Numbered from the stretch's first letter, positions 1 to 9,643 are shown. The stretch: DNA of 64,000 nucleotides from Chryseobacterium culicis (GCF_900108365.1 NZ_FNWQ01000002.1:1094070-1158069), one strand, 5' to 3'. The notes: generated by a model not told the origin, from the letters alone. Program-made: numbers and translations.

Positions 1-897
<897 letters not shown>

Positions 898-917
898 TGC
901 TCCGTTTTATATAAATG

Positions 918-947
918 AAAAAGCTCCTTTTTAAGGGGCTTTTTTTG
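918..947 (+). terminator. rho-independent terminator after icd
   Basis: A nine-pair stem (921-929 with 933-941, one G-T pair) is followed by a T run, just downstream of the icd stop. Confidence 0.85.
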
Positions 948-986
948 TGTAAACCACTCCGGAATTTAAAAACCAGACTATTTAAA

Positions 987-1040
987 ACCACCCCGTCAAA
1001 AATTCAAAGAATTTTTGACACCCTTCCTCAGGAGGGAAAT
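987..1040 (+). repeat. solo copy of the DUF559-associated palindromic repeat
   Basis: This element begins ACCACCCCGTC, contains a hairpin around AAAAATTC/GAATTTTT, and ends in a second hairpin CCTTCCTCAGGAGG. The same layout is found at 47007-47060 and, in inverted orientation, on both sides of the DUF559 gene (29129-29187 and 29614-29673). It contains no gene. Confidence 0.75.
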
Positions 1041-1101
1041 ACTGAGCACATACTTACTCATCAAGGCCGGCGCGTCCCTAATCCCTGCAACCTAACAACT
1101 C

Positions 1102-1437
1102 TCACCTATCCTCCACAATTACTCTCCTGTGTTCTCTCCCCCAGCTGATCATTTCCTGGATGATGTTTCCAAAAGTTCGGCAGTATTCGGTAGGCTCATA
1201 TACTATTAAAACGGGAGTTTCCGGGTAAACTGTGCGTTTTACCAGCTTATTCAGTTCCATATCTTTCAGTTCTTTGGAAAGCATTCTGGTGGTAATTCCG
1301 GGAATGCTTCGTTCAATTTCCCTGAAGCGTCTGTTACCGTTACAAATTGAATTGATAACAGGAATCCGCCATTTTCCTCCAATAAAATAAAGGGTATCCT
1401 GTAATGCTCTAAGTTCTTCTGTCTGATCTCTTTCCAT
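1102..1437 (-). CDS. HxlR-family winged-helix transcriptional regulator
   Basis: About 111 residues, the usual size for HxlR (MarR-like winged-helix) regulators, which sense thiol/redox or aldehyde stress or metabolites and control adjacent genes. Seen: FIGGKWRIPVINSI near the N-terminus, RFREIERSIPGITTRMLSKELKDME (recognition-helix region) and a wing with the YEPTEYCRTF motif. I prefer the internal ATG (MERDQTEEL, at 1437) over an ATG 24 bases upstream because the family begins close to the GGKW segment. It is divergently transcribed from the short-chain dehydrogenase at 1539, its probable target. Its effector is unknown. Confidence 0.88.
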   Translation of the reverse strand: MERDQTEELRALQDTLYFIGGKWRIPVINSICNGNRRFREIERSIPGITTRMLSKELKDMELNKLVKRTVYPETPVLIVYEPTEYCRTFGNIIQEMISWGREHRRVIVEDR

Positions 1438-1452
1438 AACTGCAAAGTTAAG

Positions 1453-1523
1453 TGGTATCATTCGTTATATTGATATACTCTGTGATACTGGTAACAAAAG
1501 TATACCAATTTCAAATAACTTTG
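1453..1523 (+). promoter_or_regulatory. divergent promoter/operator region between hxlR and SDR
   Basis: A TAnnTTTG match (TAACTTTG, 1516-1523) lies 15 bases before the dehydrogenase start. Inverted GTATCA (1455-1460) and TGATAC (1483-1488) lie between the divergent genes and are candidate binding sites for the HxlR regulator. Confidence 0.5.
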
Positions 1524-1538
1524 TCAAAAAATTTTACA

Positions 1539-2285
1539 ATGAAAAAATTAAGTAATAAAATAGCTGTCGTAACAGGAGGAAACAGCGGTATCGGATTCGC
1601 TGCAGCAAAACAGCTGATTTCAGAAGGCGCAACGGTAATAATCACCGGAAGACGAAAAGAAGCTGTAGAAAAAGCGGCTCAGGAACTTGGAGCTGTTCCT
1701 TTCGTTGCAGATCAGGCTAATCTTGATGATATTGATTTATTAAAGAAGGAAATAGGCAAACAATTTGGAAAAGTAGACATCCTGTTCGTCAATGCAGGCA
1801 TTACAGGAACTCTGACACCGATTGAAAATATGGATGTAGAAAATTTTGATCAGGTGATGGATATAAATTTCAGGGGAGCTTATTTTACGTTAAGCAAATT
1901 CATTCCTCTATTAAATGAAGGAGCTTCTGTTATCTTTTTATCTTCTATTGTAGCTTCTACCTATAAACCTAACAGTTCGGCATATCAGGCAAGCAAAGCC
2001 GCGTTGAATTCTATCGCCAAAACAGCCGCCGCAGAATTAGCTCCAAGAAAAATCAGAGTGAATATGATAAGTCCGGGTCCTATAAAAACAGAAATAATGA
2101 AGAAAGCGGGACTGGATGAAGAAACGTTGAAGAATCTTTCCGGCTATCTTATTGACCAAATTCCCTTGAAGAAAATGGGAACCGCTGAGGAAGTTGCAAA
2201 ACTGGTTACTTATTTATCAGATAATGAATCTTCCAGCTACGTCACCGGAACCGAAATTGTTATCGACGGCGGCATGATCCTGTAA
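1539..2285 (+). CDS. SDR-family NAD(P)-dependent oxidoreductase
   Basis: A 248-residue classical short-chain dehydrogenase/reductase, a cytosolic Rossmann-fold enzyme that oxidises or reduces alcohols and carbonyls. Seen: cofactor-binding TGGNSGIG, the NAG segment (VNAGITG), catalytic Ser (SSIV) and the YQASK catalytic Tyr/Lys pair, then a PGPIKTEI segment after the active site. I start it at ATG 1539 (MKKLSNKIAVVTGG); the frame extends upstream but the extra 29 residues precede the normal SDR N-terminus. It is divergent from the HxlR gene and followed by a terminator, so it is probably a single-gene unit. The substrate cannot be told. Confidence 0.92.
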   Translation: MKKLSNKIAVVTGGNSGIGFAAAKQLISEGATVIITGRRKEAVEKAAQELGAVPFVADQANLDDIDLLKKEIGKQFGKVDILFVNAGITGTLTPIENMDVENFDQVMDINFRGAYFTLSKFIPLLNEGASVIFLSSIVASTYKPNSSAYQASKAALNSIAKTAAAELAPRKIRVNMISPGPIKTEIMKKAGLDEETLKNLSGYLIDQIPLKKMGTAEEVAKLVTYLSDNESSSYVTGTEIVIDGGMIL

Positions 2286-2300
2286 AAGGTAGATTATTCA

Positions 2301-2330
2301 AATCCCGGCGGCACAATCACCGGGATTTTT
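2301..2330 (+). terminator. terminator after the SDR gene
   Basis: Inverted arms AATCCCGG and CCGGGATT around an 11-base loop, followed by TTTTT. Confidence 0.85.
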
Positions 2331-2370
2331 CATGTGTATATTCAGGCTGAAAAATTCCGGATTCGCCTTT

Positions 2371-2429
2371 TAATTTGTCCAATTCAGCCTGTTTTCTTTT
2401 TCACAGCATGCATTACCCGCCTACTTTTG
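2371..2429 (+). promoter_or_regulatory. promoter with upstream element shared with 6025-6083
   Basis: TAATTTGTCC at 2371 is followed 51 bases later (start to start) by TACTTTTG at 2422, within CTACTTTTGAATCA. The same two words with the same spacing precede the DUF1223 gene. TACTTTTG fits the Bacteroidota -7 consensus TAnnTTTG. Confidence 0.6.
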
Positions 2430-2457
2430 AATCAGAAAAATAAAAGCAATACACATT

Positions 2458-3432
2458 ATGGAGACCGTAAAGAAAAAAAGAAATCCCATTGCCATCGTAT
2501 TTCTGGCTATACTAGGTATTTTCGGAGGATTACAGCTGTTCAGCAAGCCGCTGGAAGGAAAGCCGGTTACACGGCAAATTGAGGCACCAAAGGAAGTGAT
2601 CAGCATTCTTGAAAACTCGTGTTTCAACTGTCATTCCAATCAGCAGAACCTAAGCTGGTATGATAAAATTGCCCCTGTTTCTTGGGCTGTAAATAAAGAT
2701 ATCAAAAGGGCCAGAGAAGTGCTCAATTTTTCAGAATGGGAAAAATATTCTCCCGCTGATCATCAGGGGAAAATGTACGCTATTCTCAACATGATGAAAA
2801 GCGGAAAAATGCCTCTTCACGAATATACACTGCTCCATCCTTCTGCTAAAATTACGGAGAAAGATATTGAAACGATAAAAAAATATACGCTTTCACTATC
2901 TTCAGTAAGCTCCTCAACTCAAAAAAAGATAGAAACACCTCAAGCTGTATCCATTCCGGCATCAACAAAATTTCCGGTTTCCCCGAATGGAGTTCGGTAT
3001 ACTCCTGATTTTAAAAACTGGAAGGTGATCAGCATGAGTACGCTGTTTGATCATTCCATTCGTGTAATCTACGGAAATGATATCGCTGTAAAAGCCGTAG
3101 AAACCGAGAATTTCCATCCATGGCCAGAGGGAAGCATCGTGGTAAAATCCGTATGGAAGCAGCAGGAGCTCCCGGATGGAGAAATCAGGCCTGGTAAATT
3201 TATCAATGCTCAGTTTATGGTAAAAGATTCCAAGCGCTATCAAGATACCGAAGGCTGGGGATTTGCAAAATTCTCGGGAGATGAACTTCATCCTACCGGA
3301 AAAACCGCATCATTTGCCAAAGAATCGTGCATTGCCTGCCACAGACAGCTTGCAGAAAAAACAGGATACCTGTTTGATGTTCCTATGAAAGTGAATACCC
3401 AGAGATTAATTCAAAATTTACAGAAAAAATGA
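2458..3432 (+). CDS. haem-binding domain / cytochrome P460-type protein
   Basis: 324 residues with one N-terminal membrane segment (about residues 10-28), so probably anchored and facing the periplasm. Two CxxCH haem c-attachment motifs are visible: CFNCH at 55-59, in a domain resembling the Haem_bd family, and CIACH at 291-295, in a C-terminal region resembling cytochrome P460 (WGFAKFSGDELHPTG before it). The family suggests electron transfer or small-molecule oxidation; no substrate can be named. The stop overlaps the next start by four bases (ATGA), so it is co-translated with the lipoprotein at 3429. The promoter resembles the one in front of the DUF1223 gene. Confidence 0.82.
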   Translation: METVKKKRNPIAIVFLAILGIFGGLQLFSKPLEGKPVTRQIEAPKEVISILENSCFNCHSNQQNLSWYDKIAPVSWAVNKDIKRAREVLNFSEWEKYSPADHQGKMYAILNMMKSGKMPLHEYTLLHPSAKITEKDIETIKKYTLSLSSVSSSTQKKIETPQAVSIPASTKFPVSPNGVRYTPDFKNWKVISMSTLFDHSIRVIYGNDIAVKAVETENFHPWPEGSIVVKSVWKQQELPDGEIRPGKFINAQFMVKDSKRYQDTEGWGFAKFSGDELHPTGKTASFAKESCIACHRQLAEKTGYLFDVPMKVNTQRLIQNLQKK

Positions 3433-3872
3433 AAAGTACACTCCTGATCTTCATGGTAAGCCTTATTGCTTTTACCGCCTGCAGTAAAAAAAATAATGAT
3501 AAAGATAATGAACTTGTGAGGGTTGTTTTTAACCCGGGTCATTTAAAACTGGTCTCCAATTCTTTAAATCCTAAGAAAAAAACCATGTCCGCTTTGTATG
3601 GAAATGAACAAGCACTGAAATCTTTATCCCAAGAAACACGGAAACCGGAGGCCGGAACTGTGATGAAACTGGTCACATGGCGCTATCATGATAATCCTCA
3701 GTATATCGGCGGAACCATCACCGGAGAATTGGTGAGTATTGAAACTGTTCAGACTGACCATCTTGGAAATACGTCTTATGATATTAAAAATAATCAGCCC
3801 GGAACCTCTCTGCCTGATAAAATGGAAAGAATCCGGTATTTTATGAGTTATACACCATTCAGCAGACCCTAA
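3429..3872 (+). CDS. small lipoprotein of unknown function, coupled to the haem protein
   Basis: 147 residues beginning with a lipoprotein signal (hydrophobic segment ending IAFTAC; Cys18 is the probable lipidated residue), so periplasmic and membrane-anchored. The mature part has no motif I can name; KLVTWRYHDNPQYIGGTI is the most distinctive segment. It starts inside the stop region of the preceding cytochrome-like gene, which implies a joint role, perhaps as its partner subunit. No transmembrane segment follows the signal. Real gene: high confidence; function: unknown. Confidence 0.75.
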   Translation: MKSTLLIFMVSLIAFTACSKKNNDKDNELVRVVFNPGHLKLVSNSLNPKKKTMSALYGNEQALKSLSQETRKPEAGTVMKLVTWRYHDNPQYIGGTITGELVSIETVQTDHLGNTSYDIKNNQPGTSLPDKMERIRYFMSYTPFSRP

Positions 3873-4015
3873 AAGACAGTCTCGGGATTATTCTTATCAA
3901 TGTTTACTTTGATAAAGCTGATGAATAGCTGTTCAAATAAAATTCCTGTTTAGTTATTTATCATAATATTTTCGATAAAAAGCATTAATTTAACCTTCTC
4001 AAATCAGCAGATTTC

Positions 4016-5029
4016 ATGCAACAGCAAAAAATAAAAATCTCACAAGCCATCATCTGGATAAGCTCTGTTTTCCTCGGTATCTTATCTTCCGTACCTCAGC
4101 TGGCTTCTCATCAGTTTGACTGGAAAGAAGCTTTAGTGAATTCGGGAATTACAGCGGCATTTTCTGTGATCATGTGGTACATCAATATTTATATGCTGAA
4201 CCGCACGAAAAAACGAAGACAGCATATCTCCTATTCAAGACTGCTTTTAATACTTGCTTTCGGGATGGTGATTATGTTTGGACTGGCATGGATTCAGCAG
4301 CTTATTCTCTCTCATATTAATTTCGGTCCGGTAATGCTGATGGTTGAGGTAAGAGGAATACTGATCAATCTGGTGTGCTATATGTTTCTTAACCTGCTTC
4401 AGCATAATTATACAGGTCAGCAGATACAGCTTGAACTGGAAAAGGTAAAAAGTGATAATCTGGGAGCTCAATATGAATTACTTAAGCAGCAGATTAACCC
4501 ACACTTTCTCTTTAACAGTCTGAATACCCTAAAGCTGATGGCGGAAACAGGTGATGAAGAAACAGTAGATTTTGTTGTAAAACTTTCTGATTTTTACAGA
4601 TTTACCCTTGAAAGCAGAAAGCTGGACCTGATCAGCGTTCAGGAAGAAATGAAAATAGTGGACGCTTACCTTTTTCTTCAGAAAGCCCGTTTTGGTGAAG
4701 GTATAATCTTTACCAACCTGCTTGAAAATGAAACCGGTTCTACTCTTATTCCTCCCTTTACACTTCAGCTGCTGGTAGAAAATTGCATCAAACATAATAT
4801 CGTTTCACAAAGCAAACCATTATCTATTAAAATTTATATTGCAGACGATCATATTGTGATGGAAAATCCTATACAGCGGAAAATAAACCCGGAAGACTCT
4901 TTAGGCGTTGGGCTGGACAACATTAGGATGCGCTATAAACATTTGCTGGAAAAAGACATTATTATTCATTCAGACGAAAAAATATTTCAGATAAAACTCC
5001 CATTAATCCATGAATATCATCATTATTGA
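4016..5029 (+). CDS. LytS/YehU-type sensor histidine kinase
   Basis: 337 residues. The N-terminal 130 residues hold four hydrophobic segments (about 11-29, 42-60, 75-98, 107-128); a short coiled region follows, then the His_kinase domain with the phospho-acceptor motif INPHFLFNSLNTL (His163) and a C-terminal HATPase (LVENCIKHNI, then GVGLDNIRMRY). There is no separate extracellular sensor domain, so the membrane part is the probable sensor. The gene overlaps the LytTR regulator by 20 bases, which makes it the cognate pair. The signal and targets are unknown. Confidence 0.93.
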   Translation: MQQQKIKISQAIIWISSVFLGILSSVPQLASHQFDWKEALVNSGITAAFSVIMWYINIYMLNRTKKRRQHISYSRLLLILAFGMVIMFGLAWIQQLILSHINFGPVMLMVEVRGILINLVCYMFLNLLQHNYTGQQIQLELEKVKSDNLGAQYELLKQQINPHFLFNSLNTLKLMAETGDEETVDFVVKLSDFYRFTLESRKLDLISVQEEMKIVDAYLFLQKARFGEGIIFTNLLENETGSTLIPPFTLQLLVENCIKHNIVSQSKPLSIKIYIADDHIVMENPIQRKINPEDSLGVGLDNIRMRYKHLLEKDIIIHSDEKIFQIKLPLIHEYHHY

Positions 5030-5768
5030 AGACGAATTCCGGGCTGCGAAGTCCCTTCAGAATTTAATCTCAGATTTAAAACCGGACTCCAGAATTCTAG
5101 GTGTTTACGACAGTATTGAAAGCAGTATTGACGGCTTAAAGGAACTCAAACCCGATCTTATTTTTATGGATATCCATCTTTCGGACGGGCTTTCCTTTGA
5201 AATTTTTAAATCGGTAGACATTACCTGCCCTGTGGTTTTTTGCACTGCTTTTGATCAGTATATGCTGGATGCCTTTAAAAGTAAGGGAGTTGATTATGTT
5301 TTAAAACCATTTTCAAAAGAAGATATTGCAGAAGCACTCCGGAAAGTTGATGAACTGAAAAAATTCTTTCAGAAAAATGAACTTCCGGATTTGGAATCCA
5401 TTATCCAGAAAATAAATCAGCCTGCGGGTAAGAGCAGCTTTTTGGTTTTTAAAAACCAGAAATATACAACGATTCAGACAGAGGATATTGCTTATTTTTA
5501 TATCCATAATGAGATCACTCATCTCGTTACGTTTGCCAAAGAGCAGTTTCCTCTTACCCAGCCTTTGGGACAGGTGGCGGAACAGGTGTCTGACAGGCAG
5601 TTCTTCAGAGTCAACCGCCAATATCTTGTAAATTTTAAAGCTATTAAGGAGATGGAGCATTATTTCCAGCGTAAAATTCTGGTCAAACTAACGATTGAAA
5701 CGCCTGAGAAGCTTTTGATTAATAAAGAAAAAACGCATAGTTTCTTTACCTGGCTGGAGGATAGATAA
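5010..5768 (+). CDS. LytTR-family response regulator
   Basis: 252 residues: receiver domain (1-120) with acidic pocket IEDE, phospho-acceptor Asp54 in FMDIHLSDG and conserved Lys in LKPFSKED; then a LytTR DNA-binding domain (about 150-250) with the FFRVNRQYLVN signature. It is the cytosolic output partner of the overlapping LytS-type kinase, phosphorylated by it to bind DNA as a dimer. Flavobacterial LytTR pairs often control neighbouring membrane or secreted protein genes; here the flanking operons at 2458 and 6100 share a promoter element, so they are candidate targets (inference only). Confidence 0.94.
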   Translation: MNIIIIEDEFRAAKSLQNLISDLKPDSRILGVYDSIESSIDGLKELKPDLIFMDIHLSDGLSFEIFKSVDITCPVVFCTAFDQYMLDAFKSKGVDYVLKPFSKEDIAEALRKVDELKKFFQKNELPDLESIIQKINQPAGKSSFLVFKNQKYTTIQTEDIAYFYIHNEITHLVTFAKEQFPLTQPLGQVAEQVSDRQFFRVNRQYLVNFKAIKEMEHYFQRKILVKLTIETPEKLLINKEKTHSFFTWLEDR

Positions 5769-5846
5769 TGTAAGGAAGCTTGAGGCTTCGTACTTGAAGT
5801 ACTTGAAGGCACTATAATCTATAAAAGTCTTATTTAAATAAATTAT

Positions 5847-5878
5847 AGCCCTGATCGGAATGATCAGGGCTTTCTTTT
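5847..5878 (+). terminator. terminator after the LytTR operon
   Basis: Perfect ten-pair stem AGCCCTGATC/GATCAGGGCT with a five-base loop, then TTTCTTTT. Confidence 0.88.
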
Positions 5879-6024
5879 GCTTTTAATTCTTTAAACTTGA
5901 TTGCTCATATTTTACGATCAAAAAATATAAACATCAATTCCTTTGGACCCCCAAAAACTTCCTTCCTCCCTCTTCCAGCACCCAGCCTTACATGCTTCCC
6001 CTCATAATTTCCGTATTCACCCCG

Positions 6025-6083
6025 TAATTTGTCCGCTTAACCTTCTTTTGCTTTCTTTTGCTTTCGGCAAGTATCTACTTTTG
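6025..6083 (+). promoter_or_regulatory. promoter with upstream element shared with 2371-2429
   Basis: TAATTTGTCC (6025) and CTACTTTTGAATCA (6075) repeat the words and the 51-base spacing seen before the haem-protein gene. TACTTTTG lies 17 bases before the DUF1223 start. The rest of the 330-base gap from 5769 contains the terminator and nothing else I recognise. Confidence 0.6.
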
Positions 6084-6099
6084 AATCAAATTAAAGGAC

Positions 6100-6876
6100 A
6101 TGATACTAAAAAATTTAATCACAGTAAGCGCATTTACCGCGTTATTATTTGCTACTTCAGCATTTATTTATCAAAATAAAGATCAAAAAAGCATACAGCA
6201 TTCAAACGATGAAAACAAAGGCTTTGCGGTGTTGGAACTGTTTACTTCGGAAGGATGTTCCAGCTGTCCTCCGGCAGATGAGCTGATGGGAAAAATGGAA
6301 AAGGAATATAAGGACCAGCCTGTTTATCTTCTGTCCTATCACGTTGATTACTGGAACCGTCTTGGATGGAAAGACCGATTCAGTACAACAGAAAACTCAC
6401 GACGACAACAAGAGTACAGCCGTATATTAAATTCACAGGTTTATACTCCACAGCTGGTAGTGAATGGGAGAACGGAATTTGTAGGTTCTGATGAAAGTTC
6501 AATTAAAAATGCTGTTCAGAAGGCTTTATTTACTGATAAAAAAACAAATATAGAATTGTCGGCAACGATTTCTCAAAAGGATATTAATGTGTCATATAGA
6601 ACGTCTGCCACAGATCCTAAGAATATTCTTCTTGTCAATCTGGTTGAAAAACATTCTTCCACCCAGGTAGGAAGAGGCGAAAATGAGGGACGTCATCTGC
6701 ATCACTGGCAGATTGTTCATCAACAAAACCCAATTTCCCTGAGTAAGCAACAGGAAGGAACCACTACATTCAAGCTTCCGGAAGGTTTTTCACCAGACAA
6801 CTGGGAGGTGATCGCGTTTATTCAAAATGCGAAAACGGGACAGATATCGGGATCAGCAGTGGCTGCATTCAAATAA
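6100..6876 (+). CDS. DUF1223 family exported protein (thioredoxin-like)
   Basis: 258 residues with an N-terminal signal peptide or anchor (hydrophobic residues about 5-22). The segment LFTSEGCSSCPPAD carries a CxxC and is the hallmark of the DUF1223 family, which has a thioredoxin-like fold. Later YTPQLVVNGRTEFVG matches the family's cis-proline region. This suggests a periplasmic redox or thiol-handling role, but no reaction is established. The AAAGGA sequence just before ATG 6100 supports the start. It is followed 37 bases later by a DoxX-like gene, so the two probably form an operon. Confidence 0.88.
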   Translation: MILKNLITVSAFTALLFATSAFIYQNKDQKSIQHSNDENKGFAVLELFTSEGCSSCPPADELMGKMEKEYKDQPVYLLSYHVDYWNRLGWKDRFSTTENSRRQQEYSRILNSQVYTPQLVVNGRTEFVGSDESSIKNAVQKALFTDKKTNIELSATISQKDINVSYRTSATDPKNILLVNLVEKHSSTQVGRGENEGRHLHHWQIVHQQNPISLSKQQEGTTTFKLPEGFSPDNWEVIAFIQNAKTGQISGSAVAAFK

Positions 6877-6913
6877 AATAATAACAATTCAATCAATACT
6901 AAAAATTACGGCA

Positions 6914-7306
6914 ATGAAAACAAAAACAACAAAAATCATCTATTGGGCGGGAGCTATTTTTATGTCATTATGGTTTGGAGCGAGCGGTTTCTTTGAACTG
7001 ACAAAAAACCCTGTAGTCTGGGATATTACCCTGAAGCTTGGTTACCCTCCTCATTTCATTTATATATTGGGTGTTTTTAAAATTACGGGTGTTTTAGTCC
7101 TTCTTGTTCCCAATAGATTATTAAGACTGAAAGAATGGGCATTTGCCGGGATGTTTTTTGATATCCTCTTTGCCTTCTTCTCAAAAGTTGCTGTGCTCGG
7201 TTTTTCGGCTACTGCTGATGCTGTAATTGCTTTTTCTGTGCTTGCAGTGACATATTTAATGTTCAGAAAATTGTATTCTCCTGAATTGATCTATGGAGAA
7301 GCATGA
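6914..7306 (+). CDS. DoxX-like inner-membrane protein
   Basis: 130 residues with four hydrophobic segments and the DoxX-like opening (IYWAGAIFMSLWFGASGFFEL) and mid-protein PPHFIYILGVFKITGVLVLL. The DoxX family comprises small four-helix membrane proteins, some linked to quinone or thiosulfate metabolism; function here is unknown. I use ATG 6914, because the longer frame from 6827 would overlap the end of the DUF1223 gene and add a hydrophilic, non-conserved leader. Pairing with a CxxC-containing exported protein suggests a shared redox-related task (inference). Confidence 0.85.
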   Translation: MKTKTTKIIYWAGAIFMSLWFGASGFFELTKNPVVWDITLKLGYPPHFIYILGVFKITGVLVLLVPNRLLRLKEWAFAGMFFDILFAFFSKVAVLGFSATADAVIAFSVLAVTYLMFRKLYSPELIYGEA

Positions 7307-7340
7307 TCTTTATAATACTCTACTTTTTTCTTATGTTGAA

Positions 7341-7377
7341 ACATACCCTCACGTGGTACGTGGGGGTATGTTGTTTT
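7341..7377 (+). terminator. terminator between DoxX and the converging metallo-hydrolase
   Basis: Fourteen-pair stem (7341-7354 with 7358-7371, one G-T pair), three-base loop, then TTGTTTTT. A 65-codon frame across it is not believed to be a gene. Confidence 0.82.
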
Positions 7378-7489
7378 TCAGTTTGGGCTAAAGCCGGAGA
7401 AATGGATATTATTTATGGGCTATTTTGCGTACGTATTTGTAAATCCTGGTCGGCACATCCCTACTCCATAATCCTTGCTACCTGTTTCT

Positions 7490-8482
7490 CTAATTCATAA
7501 AACTTTCCGGAAACCATTCAAATGCTCCTCCTTTTGATTTTGTGAAACCCAGGCCAGGCCATGGTAAGTGATAGGCAAATGCTCTCATTTTAGAGTCAGC
7601 CAGCTGCTTCAGAAGTTCTTTCCTCGAAGCTATTGCAGTATCCAGATCGGTATCCCCAAAATAGCCCCATTCCGGATGAGGGAAAAGAACTACATCAGAA
7701 TGTATAAGATCTGCAATGTAGATCAGTTTTTCATTTCCTGAAGAAATTGTGGTAACCGTAAGGCCAGGTGTATGTCCGGGAGCTAACTGAAAGGTAAAAT
7801 GATCGTATAACGGATTAGTAAGATCATAAAATTTCAGCTTTGGCTGAATGGTTTTCAGAATATTTCGGACTGCAGGGATGATCTGATTAAGAAATTCAGG
7901 CTGTGTTTTCAATGCGCTGTTACTGAAGTCTTTCATTGAAGCCTGCATCCAGAAATCGTGTTCTGTTTTCGAGATAAAAATATCTGCATTAGGGAAAATA
8001 AGCTGATTCTGTTTATCGACAACTCCCCCAATGTGATCCGGATGGGCGTGGGAGATAAAAACATCGGTAATATCTTTGGCAGAAAATCCTGCTTTTTGAA
8101 GGCTTTTTAATAGGAATCCGGTTCTTTCATCGGCAAAAATACCCATTCCTGTATCCAATAAGATGAGTTTATTTTTTGCTTTAACCAGCATGATATTCAT
8201 AGCCATATCAATATAACTGTCTGGTCTGAAATTGTTTTTCAGGATTGACTTCAATTCTGAAACGGTTCCTCTGGGAGCAAACGATTTCAGATTTTCTTCA
8301 TGAATGTATCCGTCTGTCAATATAAACAGTTCCAGTTCTCCCAATGTTATTTTTTTGAAACCGGAAAGGTCTTCCCCTGTTTTCGCGTGGGATTTTGGTG
8401 TTCCTGCCCATAAACCGGAAAAAGGAATCATGCTTAATGTTCCTGCCAGCAAACCACTTTTTAATAATTCTCTTCTGTTCAT
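7490..8482 (-). CDS. exported MBL-fold metallo-hydrolase
   Basis: 330 residues of the metallo-beta-lactamase superfamily. Seen: the zinc-binding SHAHPDHIGG (HxHxDH), a later GHTPGLT and a terminal AYHLPWPGLGF His. The N-terminus NRRELLKSGLLAGTLSMIP has two arginines and a hydrophobic stretch, which fits a Tat-type signal, so it is probably folded in the cytosol and exported to the periplasm. The MBL fold covers lactonases, esterases and beta-lactamases; this branch (MBL with a Tat leader and GLGR-like ending) is often annotated only generically. The gene stands alone and converges on the DoxX unit. Confidence 0.88.
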   Translation of the reverse strand: MNRRELLKSGLLAGTLSMIPFSGLWAGTPKSHAKTGEDLSGFKKITLGELELFILTDGYIHEENLKSFAPRGTVSELKSILKNNFRPDSYIDMAMNIMLVKAKNKLILLDTGMGIFADERTGFLLKSLQKAGFSAKDITDVFISHAHPDHIGGVVDKQNQLIFPNADIFISKTEHDFWMQASMKDFSNSALKTQPEFLNQIIPAVRNILKTIQPKLKFYDLTNPLYDHFTFQLAPGHTPGLTVTTISSGNEKLIYIADLIHSDVVLFPHPEWGYFGDTDLDTAIASRKELLKQLADSKMRAFAYHLPWPGLGFTKSKGGAFEWFPESFMN

Positions 8483-8555
8483 AATTTATGTTTTTATTAA
8501 TCAAAAAAACTGAATTCCCGTCATAGGCAGGAACTCAGTTTTTGTATAATTGTCT

Positions 8556-9557
8556 TTAGTTATTAACCAGTTTCATAGATCCTTCGGTATATCTTTCACC
8601 TACGTTCGGATATTTCTTCAGAATGGCATCAATGGTATCCAGATCTGATTGGGAAAGTTCTATATTGACTGCGGCAATATTCTCTTCCAGATATTTGATT
8701 CGCTTGGTACCGGGAATCGGAATAATATCATCTCCCTGATTCAATACCCATGCTAATGCAAGCTGGGTTCCTTTAACTCCTTTGGAAGCGGCCAATTCAT
8801 TGATCTCATTAGCCAGTTTGGTATTATTTTCAAGATACTCCTGCTGATAGCGGGGCAGTGATTTTCTGAAATCGTCATCCCCCAGGTTCTGTACCTCATA
8901 AATATTGGTGAAAAGTCCTCTTGCCAAAGGTGAATAAGGGACTAAAGATATCCCAAGCTCTCTGATGGTAGGTAAAATCTCCTTTTCAACATCTTTCGTA
9001 AGGATAGAATATTCTGACTGTAATGCGGCAATAGGGTGAATTTTATTAGCCTTTCTGATAGATTCTGCGGAGGCTTCAGATAAACCTATATATTTTACCT
9101 TTCCCGCTTTTACCAACTCCGCCATTGCTCCTACGGTTTCTTCTACAGGTACATTCGGATCTACTCTGTGAGCGTAGTACAGGTCAATAGTATCTATTTT
9201 TAATCTTTGAAGGCTTAAATCTACTGCCTGTCTGATCCATTCCGGAGATCCGTCAAAATAAGTTCCTGGAGCTCCGCTGTGGCTTGCTTTACCATCTTTA
9301 AACCTGAATCCGAACTTCGTAGCAATAAAAATCTTGTCTCTGTTCGGAACCAAAACTTTAGAAATGAGTTTTTCATTTTCTCCATTGGCATACATATCTG
9401 CTGTATCCCAAAAATTAACCCCTAAATCTAATGCTCTGTGCAGGGTATTGATACTTTCCTGCTCATCAGCAGGGCCATAAGCAAAACTCATTCCCATACA
9501 TCCTAAACCGATTGCTGATAACTGTTCTTCTGTGTTTCCTAATTTTTTAAATTTCAT
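8556..9557 (-). CDS. aldo/keto reductase
   Basis: 333 residues, an (alpha/beta)8-barrel NADPH-dependent oxidoreductase of the AKR superfamily (YajO/perakine-reductase-like branch). Seen: LGLGCMGMSFAYG near the start, the active-site DTADMYANGENE (Asp/Tyr), the catalytic Lys in ATKFGF, YYAHRVD (His), and the C-terminal IPIPGTKRIKYLEEN cofactor-binding loop. It reduces aldehydes or ketones in the cytosol; substrate unknown. The AraC-type regulator upstream at 9644-10549 reads the same way with an 86-base gap, so it is the probable regulator of this gene or its operon partner. Confidence 0.94.
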   Translation of the reverse strand: MKFKKLGNTEEQLSAIGLGCMGMSFAYGPADEQESINTLHRALDLGVNFWDTADMYANGENEKLISKVLVPNRDKIFIATKFGFRFKDGKASHSGAPGTYFDGSPEWIRQAVDLSLQRLKIDTIDLYYAHRVDPNVPVEETVGAMAELVKAGKVKYIGLSEASAESIRKANKIHPIAALQSEYSILTKDVEKEILPTIRELGISLVPYSPLARGLFTNIYEVQNLGDDDFRKSLPRYQQEYLENNTKLANEINELAASKGVKGTQLALAWVLNQGDDIIPIPGTKRIKYLEENIAAVNIELSQSDLDTIDAILKKYPNVGERYTEGSMKLVNN

Positions 9558-9643
9558 GATAGGTATGATTTAATTTTATATGACAAAATTAGAACATCCG
9601 GAAACCAGCCGCGATATAGAATTCAAACGAAGAATTATAAAAT

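Noticed and set aside
915..1148. 77-codon frame after icd
   Set aside because: Covers a terminator and a palindromic repeat; no protein-like features.
2334..2582. 82-codon frame overlapping the haem-protein start
   Set aside because: It overlaps a better gene start and contains the promoter of that gene.
7303..7500. 65-codon frame after the DoxX gene
   Set aside because: It runs through a strong terminator hairpin and has no ribosome site or family resemblance.
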